In this document: in pieces, positions 43,743 through 55,332 of the stretch | How the letters are laid out: each line of letters begins with the position of its first letter | Position numbering within the stretch: position 1 is the first letter of the stretch | Source of the DNA: Candidatus Eisenbacteria bacterium | GTDB taxonomy: Bacteria > Desulfobacterota > Binatia > DP-6 | DNA: 60,739 bases | Assembly (NCBI GenBank): GCA_035577985.1 | Contig: DATJZY010000007.1 | Span: 1-60,739, forward strand | Direction: 5' to 3' | Position numbers and translations under genes: made by a program | The notes under the pieces: model-generated | Databases searched by the model: none | Told to the model about the DNA's origin: nothing | What the model saw: only the letters and a program-made list of their open reading frames with translations

Positions 43743-44684
43743 ATGTCCGATTCGACGTCCCATCGCGTCCTCATCATGGGCTCCGGCCCCGCGGGCCTCA
43801 CGGCGGCCATCTACGCCGCGCGTGCGAACCTCGGCCCCGTCGTCGTCGAGGGCACGCAGCCCGGCGGACAGCTCACCATCACGACCGACGTCGAGAACTA
43901 CCCCGGCTTCGCCGACGGCATTCTCGGCCCGGAGATGATGGAGATCTTCCGCAAGCAGGCGGCGCGCTTCGGAACCAAGTTCCTGTACGGCGACGTGACG
44001 AAGGTCGACCTCTCGCGCCGCCCCTTCCATCTCACCATCGGCGGCACCGAGCACACGACCGAGACGCTCGTCATCGCGACCGGTGCGACGGCGAAGCTGC
44101 TCGACATTCCCACCGAGAAGAAGCTCATGGGCTACGGCGTGTCGGCGTGCGCCACCTGCGACGGCTTCTTCTTCAAGGACAAGGCGGTCGCGGTCGTGGG
44201 CGGCGGCGACACGGCCATGGAGGAGAGCCTCTTCCTCACCAAGTTCGCGACCAGGGTCCACGTGCTCCATCGGCGCGACGAGCTCCGCGCCTCGAAGATA
44301 ATGCAGGAGCGCGCCCAGAAGCACCCGAAGATCGCGTTCGAATGGAACAGCGTCGTCGCCGAGGTGCTGGGCGAGCCCGACAAGGGCGGCGTCACCGGCA
44401 TCGTCGTCCAGGACACGAAGACCGGGGCCAAGCGCGAGATGAAGGTCGACGGCCTCTTCATCGCGATCGGGCACGAGCCGAACACGAAGCTCTTCGCCGG
44501 CCAGCTCGACATGGACGAGCGCGGCTACGTCCTCACCAAGGACAAGTCGACGTACACCTCCGTGCCAGGCGTGTTCGCGTGCGGCGACGCGCAGGATCCG
44601 ACCTACCGGCAGGCCGTCACCGCGGCCGGCTCGGGCTGCATGGCCGCGATCGACGCCGAGCGCTGGCTCGAAGCGCAGCACTAG
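43743..44684 (+). CDS. trxB: Thioredoxin reductase
   Basis: A 313-residue FAD/NADPH disulfide reductase. FAD motif: RVLIMGSGPAGLTAAIYAAR. Redox pair: SACATCDGFFFKDK, with the active CATC near residue 136. NADPH motif: VAVVGGGDTAMEESLFL. C-terminal FAD site: GVFACGDAQDPTYRQAVTAA. Its reading frame has no Shine-Dalgarno sequence, consistent with a leaderless mRNA. Confidence 0.98.
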   Translation: MSDSTSHRVLIMGSGPAGLTAAIYAARANLGPVVVEGTQPGGQLTITTDVENYPGFADGILGPEMMEIFRKQAARFGTKFLYGDVTKVDLSRRPFHLTIGGTEHTTETLVIATGATAKLLDIPTEKKLMGYGVSACATCDGFFFKDKAVAVVGGGDTAMEESLFLTKFATRVHVLHRRDELRASKIMQERAQKHPKIAFEWNSVVAEVLGEPDKGGVTGIVVQDTKTGAKREMKVDGLFIAIGHEPNTKLFAGQLDMDERGYVLTKDKSTYTSVPGVFACGDAQDPTYRQAVTAAGSGCMAAIDAERWLEAQH

Positions 44685-44690
44685 AAGCGC

Positions 44691-44714
44691 CGCCCCGAGC
44701 GACAGCTCGGGGCG
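44691..44714. terminator. Perfect hairpin between trxB and mltB, no U-tract
   Basis: CGCCCCGAGC and GCTCGGGGCG form a 10-bp perfect stem with loop GACA, 7 bases after the trxB stop. There is no T-run after it on either strand, so it may be a rho-assisted or stability hairpin rather than a classic terminator. Confidence 0.5.
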
Positions 44715-44800
44715 GGGGCGAGGGTGTGGCTTGGGTGGTACGCGCGGCCGGTATGCCGCGGCCAGCGAAGCTGGCGCGGCAACGCTCGGCACGCGCGGGC

Positions 44801-45850
44801 TTACCGATGCGTCGTCTTGGTTGAGGTGCGACGCTTCGCCGACGTCGCCTTCGACTTCGTAGTCGCCTTCGTCGTCTTCGTGGCCGTCCTGGTCGTTTTC
44901 GTGGTCTTGCGGCGGGAGGCGAGCTGGACGGCCTTGCGCGCCTTCTCGGGCGGCTCGGGGGTCGGCGAGCCCACCTCGCCCGCGACCCACAGGATCGTGT
45001 TGATGTAGGCGTCGGAGTGATTGTAGCCCCAGATCACGTTCTGGCGCTCGGAGCGTGAGAGCCCCGGGCGCCACCCGTAGTATTGCAGGTAGTGCGCGCA
45101 GGACGGGATCGCGTCGTCGGGGTCGTAGAGGTCGACGTGTCCGTCCTGGTCGCCGTCGACCCCGAACCAGAGGTAGCTCCGCGGCAGGAACTGCGGGATG
45201 CCGAACGCGCCCGAGCCCGATCCGCGGATCTCGAGCGGATCGACGTGTATCCGATCGGCGATGTCGAAGGTGGCCCGGACCTCGGGGTAGAACATGTCCT
45301 CGAGCGCCTGCCCGCGCCAGCGCGTCCAGCTCGCGATGGAGGTCTCCGAGCGATCCATGTCGAGCAGCGTGTGGCGCGCGATGTTGCGCTCCAGGTTCTC
45401 GGGCTCGGCCGCCATGGCGAGCCGCGCGAGTCCGGGCAGGATGCGCGAGCGGCCGGTGTTGCGACCGCAGCCCGATTCCACCTGGATGATCGCGGCGACC
45501 ACGTTGGCCGGCACGCCATAGCGCTCCTGCGCCTCCTCGAAGGCGGCGCCGTGCTCGGCGATGCACAGGCGCGCGCGCCCGGCCGTCGCCCGCGTCCGCA
45601 GGTTCCGATAGAGAAGCTGCGACTCGCGCGGCTGGAGCGAGAACGACAGGCCGTCGAACTCGTCGACCCGCTCGTCGCGGAACACGCGCTCGGCACGGTC
45701 CCGCGGAATGCCATCGCGCTCGAGCTTGTCGACGAGGAACGTCCAGCCGCGGTCGGGATCGGCCGCTTGCACACCGGCCGCCGCGACCAGCGCCAACAGC
45801 CCGACCATCAACGTCACACGTCCCCCCACCGGCGGCTCCACCTCCCGCAT
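44801..45850 (-). CDS. Lytic murein transglycosylase (MltB/SLT3 type) with Lys/Thr-rich tail
   Basis: A 349-residue peptidoglycan-cleaving enzyme. A hydrophobic export segment lies at MVGLLALVAAAGVQA. The catalytic Glu is in NVVAAIIQVESGCGRNTG. GSGSGAFGIPQFLPRSYLWF and GVDGDQDGHVDLYDPDDAI are MltB hallmarks, as is YNHSDAYINTIL. The last 40 residues are a low-complexity KTTKTTRTATKTTKATTKSK tail, unusual for the family. A GTG at 45817 with GGGGGGA upstream is an alternative start that would begin the signal sequence directly. Confidence 0.93.
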   Translation of the reverse strand: MREVEPPVGGRVTLMVGLLALVAAAGVQAADPDRGWTFLVDKLERDGIPRDRAERVFRDERVDEFDGLSFSLQPRESQLLYRNLRTRATAGRARLCIAEHGAAFEEAQERYGVPANVVAAIIQVESGCGRNTGRSRILPGLARLAMAAEPENLERNIARHTLLDMDRSETSIASWTRWRGQALEDMFYPEVRATFDIADRIHVDPLEIRGSGSGAFGIPQFLPRSYLWFGVDGDQDGHVDLYDPDDAIPSCAHYLQYYGWRPGLSRSERQNVIWGYNHSDAYINTILWVAGEVGSPTPEPPEKARKAVQLASRRKTTKTTRTATKTTKATTKSKATSAKRRTSTKTTHR

Positions 45851-45883
45851 GGAGTCTAGCGAGGGCCCATCCGAGACGCTACC

Positions 45884-46600
45884 TCACCCCGCCGAGCGGC
45901 GCTGGAACTCGCGCGCCCGCCGGCTCGAGGTCGTGAGCTCGAGGAACAGGAGACCGCGGACGAGGAACAGAAACGTGACTGCGACCGCGGCGACGGCCCA
46001 GCCCAGGACGGCGAAGATGCCGCCGGGGATGACGGCGAGCGCCCCGAGCGAGACGGCGGCCAGCACGAGCGTGGGCGGAAACCACTCGATCCAGTACTGC
46101 CCGATGAAGCGATAGCTCTCCACGAAGAGCGCCGGCCCGGCGATGTTCCCGAGGTACAGCATCTCCGGCACCGCGTTCAAGAACACGAGCACCGCGATGC
46201 CGAAGACGATGTAGAGATACGGAAACGGAACCAGGACGAGCCGGCCGACGAGCTGCAGGCCGAAGAGCAGGAAGCCGACGTTGAGCACGTCGCCCAGGTG
46301 CAGGGTGAAGCTTCCGGGCACCTCGCGAGGGCTCAGGCGACCGTCGCGGATCACGCGCCCCAGAAGGGCCAGGAACGAGCTCGCGCAGGCGGCCCACACG
46401 AGCATCGCCATGATGCTCCCGACCAGACCGCCGGCGGTCCCGCCGACCATGCCGAGCGGCATCAGCGCGAGGCCGGCGCCGAGCATGATCGCCTGATACG
46501 CGATCACCATCACGGCGAGCAGCCAGTTGACGGCGAGCAGATCGATCGCGCGCGCGAACACGCGCCCGTAGACGCCGAGCAGGTCGGTGAGCCAGTTCAT
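45884..46600 (-). CDS. Integral membrane protein of unknown function
   Basis: A 238-residue protein with about six hydrophobic segments, including [59 protein letters not shown] and [20 protein letters not shown]. It ends with a basic tail ([14 protein letters not shown]). The start overlaps the hisF stop as ATGA, so it is translated with the histidine genes, though nothing connects it to histidine synthesis. No family is recognised. Confidence 0.8.
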   Translation of the reverse strand: MNWLTDLLGVYGRVFARAIDLLAVNWLLAVMVIAYQAIMLGAGLALMPLGMVGGTAGGLVGSIMAMLVWAACASSFLALLGRVIRDGRLSPREVPGSFTLHLGDVLNVGFLLFGLQLVGRLVLVPFPYLYIVFGIAVLVFLNAVPEMLYLGNIAGPALFVESYRFIGQYWIEWFPPTLVLAAVSLGALAVIPGGIFAVLGWAVAAVAVTFLFLVRGLLFLELTTSSRRAREFQRRSAG

Positions 46601-47373
46601 CCGCCCGCTCGCACGGGGACGCCGCGCTCGGCGAGGAAGCGCTTCGCCTCGCCGATCGTGTGGGTGCCGTAGTGGAAGATCGACGCGACCAGCGCCGCGC
46701 TCGCGCCGCCGGTGGTGAGCCCCGCGTACATGTGCTCGAGGGTTCCGACCCCGCCCGACGCGATCACCGGAATGCCGACGCGATCGACGATCGTCCGCGT
46801 GAGCTCGAGGTCGTAGCCGGCCTTGGTGCCGTCGCGGTCCATGCTGGTCAGCAGGATCTCGCCGGCGCCGGCGTCCTCCATGCGCGCCGCCCAGTCGACG
46901 GCGTCGAGCCCGACCGGCTTGCGGCCCCCGTGCGTGTACACCTCCCAACCCGCCGACGGATCGTCGGCCACGCGACGGCGCGCGTCGATCGCGACCACGA
47001 TGCACTGCGCGCCGAACCGCACCGATCCCTCGCGCACGAAGGCCGGATTCTGCACCGCCGCCGTGTTGATCGAGACCTTGTCCGCGCCGGCACCGAGGAG
47101 CCGGCGGATGTCGTCGATCGTGCGCACGCCGCCGCCGACCGTCACCGGCATGAAGCAGCGCTCGGCGGTGCGTGCGACCACGTCGAGGATGATCGGGCGC
47201 TCCTCGTGCGACGCCGTGATGTCGAGGAAGCAGAGCTCGTCCGCGCCCTGGGCGTCGTAGCGCGCCGCGACCTCGACCGGGTCGCCGGCGTCGGCGAGAT
47301 CCAGGAAGCGGACGCCCTTCACGACGCGTCCCGCGTTGACGTCGAGGCAGGGGATGATGCGCCGGGCCAGCAC
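46597..47373 (-). CDS. hisF: Imidazole glycerol phosphate synthase, cyclase subunit
   Basis: A 258-residue TIM barrel that pairs with HisH to make IGP and AICAR. Catalytic Asp residues are in [15 protein letters not shown] and [28 protein letters not shown] and [13 protein letters not shown] are the phosphate-binding loops. The GTG start shares one base with the hisA TAG stop. Confidence 0.98.
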   Translation of the reverse strand: MLARRIIPCLDVNAGRVVKGVRFLDLADAGDPVEVAARYDAQGADELCFLDITASHEERPIILDVVARTAERCFMPVTVGGGVRTIDDIRRLLGAGADKVSINTAAVQNPAFVREGSVRFGAQCIVVAIDARRRVADDPSAGWEVYTHGGRKPVGLDAVDWAARMEDAGAGEILLTSMDRDGTKAGYDLELTRTIVDRVGIPVIASGGVGTLEHMYAGLTTGGASAALVASIFHYGTHTIGEAKRFLAERGVPVRAGG

Positions 47374-48101
47374 TACGCCGCTCCGGCGACGCGCAGCGCG
47401 TCCTCGAGCCTCACCGCGCCGGTGTAGAGCGCGCGCCCGACGATGACGCCCGCGACGCCGTCGGCCGCGAGCGCCGCCGCCGCCGCGACGTGTGCGAGGG
47501 CACCGACGCCGCCCGAAGCGATGACGGGAATCGCCGCCGCGCGTGCGACGGTGCGCGTGTCCTCGAGGTTCGGGCCCCGCTCGGTGCCGTCACGGGCGAT
47601 GTCGGTGTAGACGATGGCGGCGGCGCCGCGTGCCGCGACCTCGCGCGCGAGCTCCGTCGCGCGCACGGCCGATCCCTCTTCCCAGCCGGCGACCCGCACG
47701 AACCCGTCGCGCGCGTCGATCCCCACCGCGATGCGCCCCGCGAAAGTCCGGCAGATCTCCGCGCACAGGCCCGGATCGCGCACGGCGACCGTGCCGAGGA
47801 TCGCGCGGGCGGCGCCGGCGTCGAACACCGTCCGTACGGCGGCGGCGTCGCGCAGGCCGCCGCCCACCTGCACGGGAATCGTGACCGCGCGGCAGATCCG
47901 TCCGACGATCTCCGACTGCACGGGTCCGCCGGCGCGCGCGCCGTCGAGGTCGACGACGTGGAGCCAGCGCGCGCCCGCGGCCTCCCAGCGCCGGGCCATG
48001 GCGACGGGATCCTCGCCGTAGACGGTCTCGCGCGCGAAGTCGCCTTCGGTCAGGCGCACGCAGCGCCCGCCGCGCAGATCAATGGCGGGATAGACGATCA
48101 T
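47373..48101 (-). CDS. hisA: Phosphoribosylformimino-AICAR ribotide isomerase
   Basis: A 242-residue TIM barrel opening ProFAR to [24 protein letters not shown] and [13 protein letters not shown] hold the catalytic Asp pair, and [14 protein letters not shown] and [13 protein letters not shown] bind phosphate. The ATG at 48101 lies just past a tandem repeat that separates it from hisH; an in-frame extension through the repeat is rejected. Confidence 0.97.
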   Translation of the reverse strand: MIVYPAIDLRGGRCVRLTEGDFARETVYGEDPVAMARRWEAAGARWLHVVDLDGARAGGPVQSEIVGRICRAVTIPVQVGGGLRDAAAVRTVFDAGAARAILGTVAVRDPGLCAEICRTFAGRIAVGIDARDGFVRVAGWEEGSAVRATELAREVAARGAAAIVYTDIARDGTERGPNLEDTRTVARAAAIPVIASGGVGALAHVAAAAALAADGVAGVIVGRALYTGAVRLEDALRVAGAA

Positions 48102-48105
48102 GCTT

Positions 48106-48303
48106 TTGAGAGCGGGTGCGCTTCGCGCACCCGTGCAAGCGCCCCCGTCCGCCCGGCGCTCGCCGCGCCGGGCTCCGATGGGCGTCGGCCGCTCACGCGG
48201 CCTCCTTGAAAGCAGGTGCGCAGAGCGCACCTGCGCACATGCCCCCGTCCGCCCGGCGCTGCACGCCGGGCTCCGATGGGCGTCGGCCGCTCACGCGGCC
48301 TCC
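48106..48303. repeat. Two tandem copies of a 98-100 bp hairpin-rich unit between hisH and hisA
   Basis: Copy 1 spans 48106-48205 and copy 2 spans 48206-48303; copy 2 includes the last four hisH codons and stop. Each copy contains three hairpins. The first is GGGTGCGC/GCGCACCC in copy 1 but AGGTGCGC/GCGCACCT in copy 2, a compensatory base-pair change. The second is GCCCGGCGC/GCGCCGGGC with different loops. The third is GGCCGC-TCAC-GCGGCC. Confidence 0.88.
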
Positions 48304-48923
48304 CGGATCGTCTTGACGAACCCCGCGAGGAGCTTCAACCCCACCTGCTGACTCTTCTCCGGGTGGAAGACGCCTGCGTAGACGTTGTCGCGGCCGACGC
48401 TCGAGACGAACTCGACCCCGTAGTCGGTCGTCGTGGCGACGATGTCGGGGTCGAGCGGCTCGGGGTGATACGAGTGGACGAAGTAGACGTAGTCGCCGTC
48501 GGCGACGCCGGAGAGCGCGGGAACCCGCCTGCGGATCCGGAGCTGATTCCATCCCATGTGCGGCACCTTCAGGTCGGCGCGCTGCGGGAAGCGCACGACC
48601 CTGCCGCGAAAGATGCCGAGACCCGCCACGCCGGGCGACTCCTCGCTCTCCTCGAAGAGGATCTGCATGCCGACGCAGATGCCGAGGAACGGCCGCCCCG
48701 AGCGGGCGGCGGCGACGACGGCCTCGGCGAGCCCCGCGTGCGCGAGGTTCTCCATGCAGGTGCCGAACGCACCCTGCCCCGGCAGCACGACGGCCGGCGC
48801 CGTGGCGATCACCGCGGCGTCGCTCGTCACGACCGCCGGCTGGCCCAGGTGCTCGAACGCCTTCTGGGCGCTGCGCAGGTTGCCGACTCCGTAGTCGACG
48901 ATGGCGAGCGGCCTCACGCCCAC
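48291..48923 (-). CDS. hisH: Imidazole glycerol phosphate synthase, glutaminase subunit
   Basis: A 210-residue class I amidotransferase supplying ammonia to HisF. LAIVDYGVGNLRSAQKAFEH opens it, the nucleophile Cys is in FLGICVGMQILFEESEE, and the His-Glu pair is in GVFHPEKSQQVG. It has a GTG start one base after the hisB stop. Its last codons (REAA, stop) lie in the tandem repeat, so the 3' end was duplicated together with the spacer. Confidence 0.98.
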   Translation of the reverse strand: MGVRPLAIVDYGVGNLRSAQKAFEHLGQPAVVTSDAAVIATAPAVVLPGQGAFGTCMENLAHAGLAEAVVAAARSGRPFLGICVGMQILFEESEESPGVAGLGIFRGRVVRFPQRADLKVPHMGWNQLRIRRRVPALSGVADGDYVYFVHSYHPEPLDPDIVATTTDYGVEFVSSVGRDNVYAGVFHPEKSQQVGLKLLAGFVKTIREAA

Positions 48924-48924
48924 G

Positions 48925-49574
48925 TCAGCCTCCGAGCGTTCCCTTGGTCGACAGCACGCCGCTGACGCGCGCGTCGCGCTGTGTCGCGAGATCGAGGGCG
49001 CGGGCGAGCCCCTTGAACGCCGCCTCCACCACGTGGTGCGGGTTGCGACCGGACAGCATGCGGACGTGGAGGTTCATGCCCGCCTGGTTCACGAGCGCGA
49101 GCAGGAAGTCGTGGATCAGCTCGACGTCGAAGTCGCCGATCTTCTGCTGCTTCACGTCGGCCTCGTAGACGAGGAACGGCCGGCCCGAGAGGTCGACGAC
49201 GACCTGCACGAGCGCCTCGTCGAGCGGCACCGTCGCCTCGCCGAAACGGCGGATGCCAGCTTTGTCGCCCAGGGCCTCGCGCAGCGCCTGGCCGAGCACG
49301 AGCCCGACGTCTTCCACCGTGTGGTGGTGGTCGACGTGGAGATCGCCCTTCGCGCGTAGCGTGAGATCGAAGAAGCCGTGCTTCGTGAACAGCTCCAGCA
49401 TGTGGTCGAGGAACGGGACGCCGGTCGCGACGTCGTAGACGCCGCGCCCGTCGAGCCCGAGCGTCGCGTGGATGTCGGTCTCCTTGGTCGTGCGCGTGAC
49501 CGTCGCGCGGCGGCCGTCCTTCCCCGGCCCCGCCGTCCTCGGTCGCGTCGCCGGTCGTCGTGTTCCTCTTGCCA

Positions 49575-49575
<1 letters not shown>
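48925..49575 (-). CDS. hisB: Imidazoleglycerol-phosphate dehydratase
   Basis: A 216-residue monofunctional HisB, no phosphatase domain. VPFLDHMLELFTKHGFFDL, DLHVDHHHTVEDVGLVLGQA and MLSGRNPHHVVEAAFKGLA carry the manganese-binding His clusters. A basic N-terminal tail of about 25 residues (RGTRRPATRPRT) is unusual. The ATG shares one base with the hisD stop. Confidence 0.97.
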
Positions 49576-50890
<1,315 letters not shown>

Positions 50891-50894
<4 letters not shown>

Positions 50895-52162
50895 GCCGTC
50901 GCTGCCTCCTTCTCGCGTGCGATGTCGGCGCCGAGGGCCCGCAGCTTCTCCTCGACCCGCTCGTAGCCGCGGTCCAGGTGATAGACGCGCGTCACGCGCG
51001 TCGTGCCCCGCGCCGCAAGACCCGCCAGCACGAGACACACGCTGGCGCGAAGATCGGTCGCCATGACGGGCGCACCCGAGAGCGCGGTCGGGCCGTGCAC
51101 CGTCGCCTGGTTGCCCTGGATGTGGATCTTGGCGCCCATGCGCGCCAGCTCCTGGATGTGCTGGAGGCGGTTCTCGAAGACGGTCTCGCGGAAGGTCGAC
51201 GTGCCCGTCGCGCGCGTCATCAGTGCCATGAACTGCGCCTGGAGATCGGTCGGGAAGCCGGGAAACGGCATGGTCGTGACGTCGACGGCGGCGAGCTTGC
51301 CGTTGGCCTCGACCCGCAAGCCGCTCTCGCCCTCGACGACGGCCACCTTGGACTCGGCGAGCTTCGCGATGAACGCCTCCAGGTGGTCGCTGCGCGCGCC
51401 GGTGACGCGCACCGAGCCGCCCGTGATCGCCGCGGCCACCATGTAGGTGCCCGCTTCGATCCGATCCGGGATGACCGCCTGCTCGGCGCCCCCGAGCTGC
51501 GAGCGTCCTTCGATGACGATCTCGGAGGTGCCCGCCCCGCGTACGACGACGCCCATGCGCTGGAGCATCACCGCGAGGCACACGCACTCCGGCTCGCGCG
51601 CGGCGTTCTCGATGACGGTCGTGCCATCGGCGAGCGCCGCCGCCATCATGAGCTGCTGGGTCGCACCGACCGAGGGGAAGTCGAGCAGGATCTTCGCGCC
51701 GCGCAGGCGGTCCGCCTCGGCTTCGACGTACCCTTCGGAGATGCGGATGCGCGCGCCCATCTTCTCGAGCCCGGAGAGGTGGAGGTCCACGGGCCGCGCG
51801 CCGATCGCGCAACCCCCCGGGGTGGAGACGCGTGCGCGCCCGAAGCGCGCCACCAGCGGTCCCAGCACGAGGAACGACGCCCGCATCGTCTTGACGAGGT
51901 CGTACGGCGCCTCGGTCGTGCCGACGTCGCGCGCCTCGACGATGACCTCGTGACCGTCCGGGCTCGGCGAGACGCGGACGCCCAGGTGCTTCAGCACGGC
52001 GACGGCGGTCCGGATGTCGGCGAGCTTCGGCACGTTGCGCAGCACGCAGCGCTCGGGGGTGAGTAGCGTCGAGAAGAGCAGCGGCAGCGCCGCGTTCTTC
52101 GAGCCGCTCACCGCGACCTCGCCGTTCAGGATCGCGCCGCCTCTGATGACGATCGAGTCCAT
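50891..52162 (-). CDS. murA: UDP-N-acetylglucosamine 1-carboxyvinyltransferase
   Basis: A 423-residue enzyme for the first step of peptidoglycan precursor synthesis. GGAILNGEVAVSGSKNAALP opens it. The fosfomycin-sensitive Cys is present in VSTPGGCAIGARPVDLHL. PDRIEAGTYMVAAAITGG and PFPGFPTDLQAQFMAL are further signatures. GGGAGGGGG forms a strong ribosome site. It lies 15 bases after prmC, an arrangement common in many bacteria. Confidence 0.98.
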
Positions 52163-52177
52163 TCCCCCTCCCCTCCG

Positions 52178-53019
52178 CTAACGACCACTGCGCCGCTGCG
52201 CGGCGATCACACGATCGATGCCGGCGGGATCGCACCGCACGGCGACGTTCTCATAGCGGCCGTCCGCCCCGATGCGCTCGGTGATCGCGTCCGCCTGACC
52301 GATGCCCATCTCCATCACGAGCCAGCCGCGGGGCGCGAGCACGCGCCCCGCGTCGCGCACGAGCCGGCGCAGCACGCCGAGCCCGTCGGGGCCCGCATAG
52401 AGCGCCGACCGCGGCTCCCAATCCCGCACCTCCGCCTGCAACACCGTCCCCTCGGCGCAGTATGGCGGATTCGAGACCACGAGGTCGAACGCGCCGTCGC
52501 GGAACGCCTGAACCAGGTCGGCACGGACGAGGCGCACCCGGGGCCCGAGGCGATCGCGATTCTCGGCGGCGGCCGCGAGGGCCGGCGCCATGCGATCGGT
52601 CGCCACGACCTCGGCTGCGGGCAGCTCGCGAGCGAGCGCGAGCGCGATCGCCCCGCTACCGGTCCCCACGTCGAGGATCCGCCGCGCCCGCGGCGCCACC
52701 CGAAGGGCCGTCTCGACGACCAGCTCGGTCTCGGGACGCGGGATCAGCACGCGCCGGTCGACCCCGAGCGGCAACGACCAGAACTCGCGCCTGCCGACGA
52801 TGTAGCCGACCGGTTCGCGTGCCTCGCGCCGGGCCATGAGCGCCTCGAACCGCTCCGCGGCGGCCGGATCCATCGCGTCGGTCGCGCGCACGATCACCCC
52901 CACTCGATCGGTGCCGAGCGCGTGCGCAAGCAGCACCTCGGCGTCGGCCCGCGGCTCCGGGACGCCTGCGGCGGCGAGGCGGCGTGTGGCTTCGCCGAGC
53001 GCCTGCTGGACGGCGGGCG

Positions 53020-53023
<4 letters not shown>
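52178..53023 (-). CDS. prmC: Release-factor glutamine methyltransferase
   Basis: A 281-residue SAM enzyme that methylates the GGQ glutamine of release factors. [19 protein letters not shown] is the SAM loop and [14 protein letters not shown] the catalytic [24 protein letters not shown] and [12 protein letters not shown] are the PrmC-specific region. The ATG overlaps the prfA stop as ATGA, coupling enzyme and substrate. Confidence 0.97.
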
Positions 53024-54084
<1,061 letters not shown>

Positions 54085-54143
54085 GACCGTCGACTCAGAC
54101 GAAAAAGGGGCAGAGGACGGGCCTCCACCCCTGGACGTTCATG

Positions 54144-54168
54144 CTGCCGGGACGGCGGCGTCCGGCAG
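54144..54168. terminator. Hairpin between rpmE and prfA, no U-tract
   Basis: CTGCCGGGACG pairs with CGTCCGGCAG, one bulged G, a 4-base loop. It lies 6 bases after the rpmE stop on the minus strand and may attenuate read-through to prfA. There is no T-run after it. Confidence 0.4.
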
Positions 54169-54173
54169 GGACC

Positions 54174-54389
54174 TCAAGCCGAGGCCGCGCCGCCCTTGCC
54201 GTACTTGCGATTGAAGCGCTCGACGCGGCCCGCCGTGTCGACGAGCTTCTGCTTGCCGGTGAAGAACGGATGACACGCCGAGCAGATCTCGACGTGGATC
54301 TGGGGGGTCGTGGAACGCGTCTCGACGACATTGCCACACGCGCAGGCGATGACCGCCTTCTCGTACTTGGGATGAATGCCTTCCTTCAT
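54174..54389 (-). CDS. rpmE: 50S ribosomal protein L31, zinc-binding form
   Basis: A 71-residue L31. [20 protein letters not shown], then [20 protein letters not shown] and [11 protein letters not shown] are diagnostic. The cysteines in CACG and CSACH make it the zinc-containing (C+) type. The upstream GTG-like extension is rejected because the family always starts MK-x-G-I-H. It heads the prfA-prmC-murA-his run. Confidence 0.98.
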   Translation of the reverse strand: MKEGIHPKYEKAVIACACGNVVETRSTTPQIHVEICSACHPFFTGKQKLVDTAGRVERFNRKYGKGGAASA

Positions 54390-54402
54390 GACGGGAGGGC
54401 CG

Positions 54403-54431
54403 TTTCTAACAGCCGCGCCCGGGTGGCGCAA
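54403..54431 (-). promoter_or_regulatory. Promoter-like hexamers for rpmE
   Basis: Minus strand: TTGCGC (54431-54426), 17-base spacer, TAGAAA (54408-54403). Transcription would begin near 54396, about 7 bases before the rpmE ATG, with no ribosome site. Confidence 0.4.
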
Positions 54432-54609
54432 ACGGCCACATGCCGAGAACGCCTACCTTCTTCGCCAGGGGACCATTCGCCTGTGGGTGTCTTCCACAGT
54501 GGACACGAGCGTCGTCCCCACAGGACACCGCGTCCCGGACACCGATGTGCAGTCCCTTCTCCCCCCGCTGCGCCGGGTCCGGCATGGGACTTGCGTGCCG
54601 CTCTGCGGC

Positions 54610-55314
54610 ATGGAGACGGAGACCGAGGACGAGCTCGTCATCGAAGGTCTGGAGCGCGTGGCAAAAGGACCAGAGCCCACGGCCGCGGTACCATCGAGCG
54701 CAACACCGACCGCAAACGCCGGGCGAGCGAAGCCGGCTGCGGAGTCGCTGCGGCCGAGCCCGAGTGTCACGCGCCGCTTTCTCATCACGGTACTGTTCGT
54801 CGACGTGGTCGACTCGACGCGCAGGGCGGTCGAGCTCGGCGACAGCGAGTGGCTGGCCCTCCAGGAGGAGCACGAGGCCATGGTGCGACGCGAGGTCCAA
54901 CGCTTCGCGGGCCGCTGCCTGAGTACCCTCGGCGACGGCCTGGTCGCGTCTTTCACCAGCGCGGCGGCGGGCGTTCGCTGCGCCGCGAGCATCGCCGAGA
55001 CCAGCCGCGCGCTCGGAATCGAGATCCGGGCCGGCCTGCACTCCGGCGAGTGCGAGCGGCGGGGCTCACGCCTCGGCGGGATCGTGTTTCACGTCGGCGC
55101 ACGCCTCGTGAATCTCGCCGCGGTGGGCGAGGTTCTCGTCTCACGCACCGTGACCGAGCTCGTCGCCGGTGGAGGCTTCGTGTTCGGGCGGCGCGGCAAG
55201 CACCGCCTGAAGGGGCTCCCCGGCGAATGGCCGCTCTACGCGTTCGTCAGCCGGCGTGCGTCCAGCGACCGGCCGTTCCTGCAGGTGACCGTTCACGTGC
55301 CGCCCCGAGTGTGA
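54610..55314 (+). CDS. Class III adenylate/guanylate cyclase domain protein
   Basis: A 234-residue protein, essentially one class III cyclase domain after a short Pro/Ala-rich lead. Metal-binding Asp residues are visible in VLFVDVVDSTRRAVELGD. RCLSTLGDGLVASFTSAAAG, IRAGLHSGECERRGSRLGG and HVGARLVNLAAVGEVLVSR continue the fold, and RGKHRLKGLPGEWPLYAF closes it. It probably makes cAMP, soluble and without a sensor domain. The ATG at 54610 is preferred; sequence upstream in frame is not conserved-looking. It lies 18 bases before the polyprenyl synthase. Confidence 0.85.
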   Translation: METETEDELVIEGLERVAKGPEPTAAVPSSATPTANAGRAKPAAESLRPSPSVTRRFLITVLFVDVVDSTRRAVELGDSEWLALQEEHEAMVRREVQRFAGRCLSTLGDGLVASFTSAAAGVRCAASIAETSRALGIEIRAGLHSGECERRGSRLGGIVFHVGARLVNLAAVGEVLVSRTVTELVAGGGFVFGRRGKHRLKGLPGEWPLYAFVSRRASSDRPFLQVTVHVPPRV

Positions 55315-55332
55315 TAGCCGCGGCGGTCGGAC

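Noticed and set aside
48102..48230. An N-terminal extension of HisA through the tandem repeat
   Set aside because: HisA homologues begin at M-I-V-Y-P-A-I-D-L; the extension would encode the repeat in a low-complexity Arg/Ala frame.
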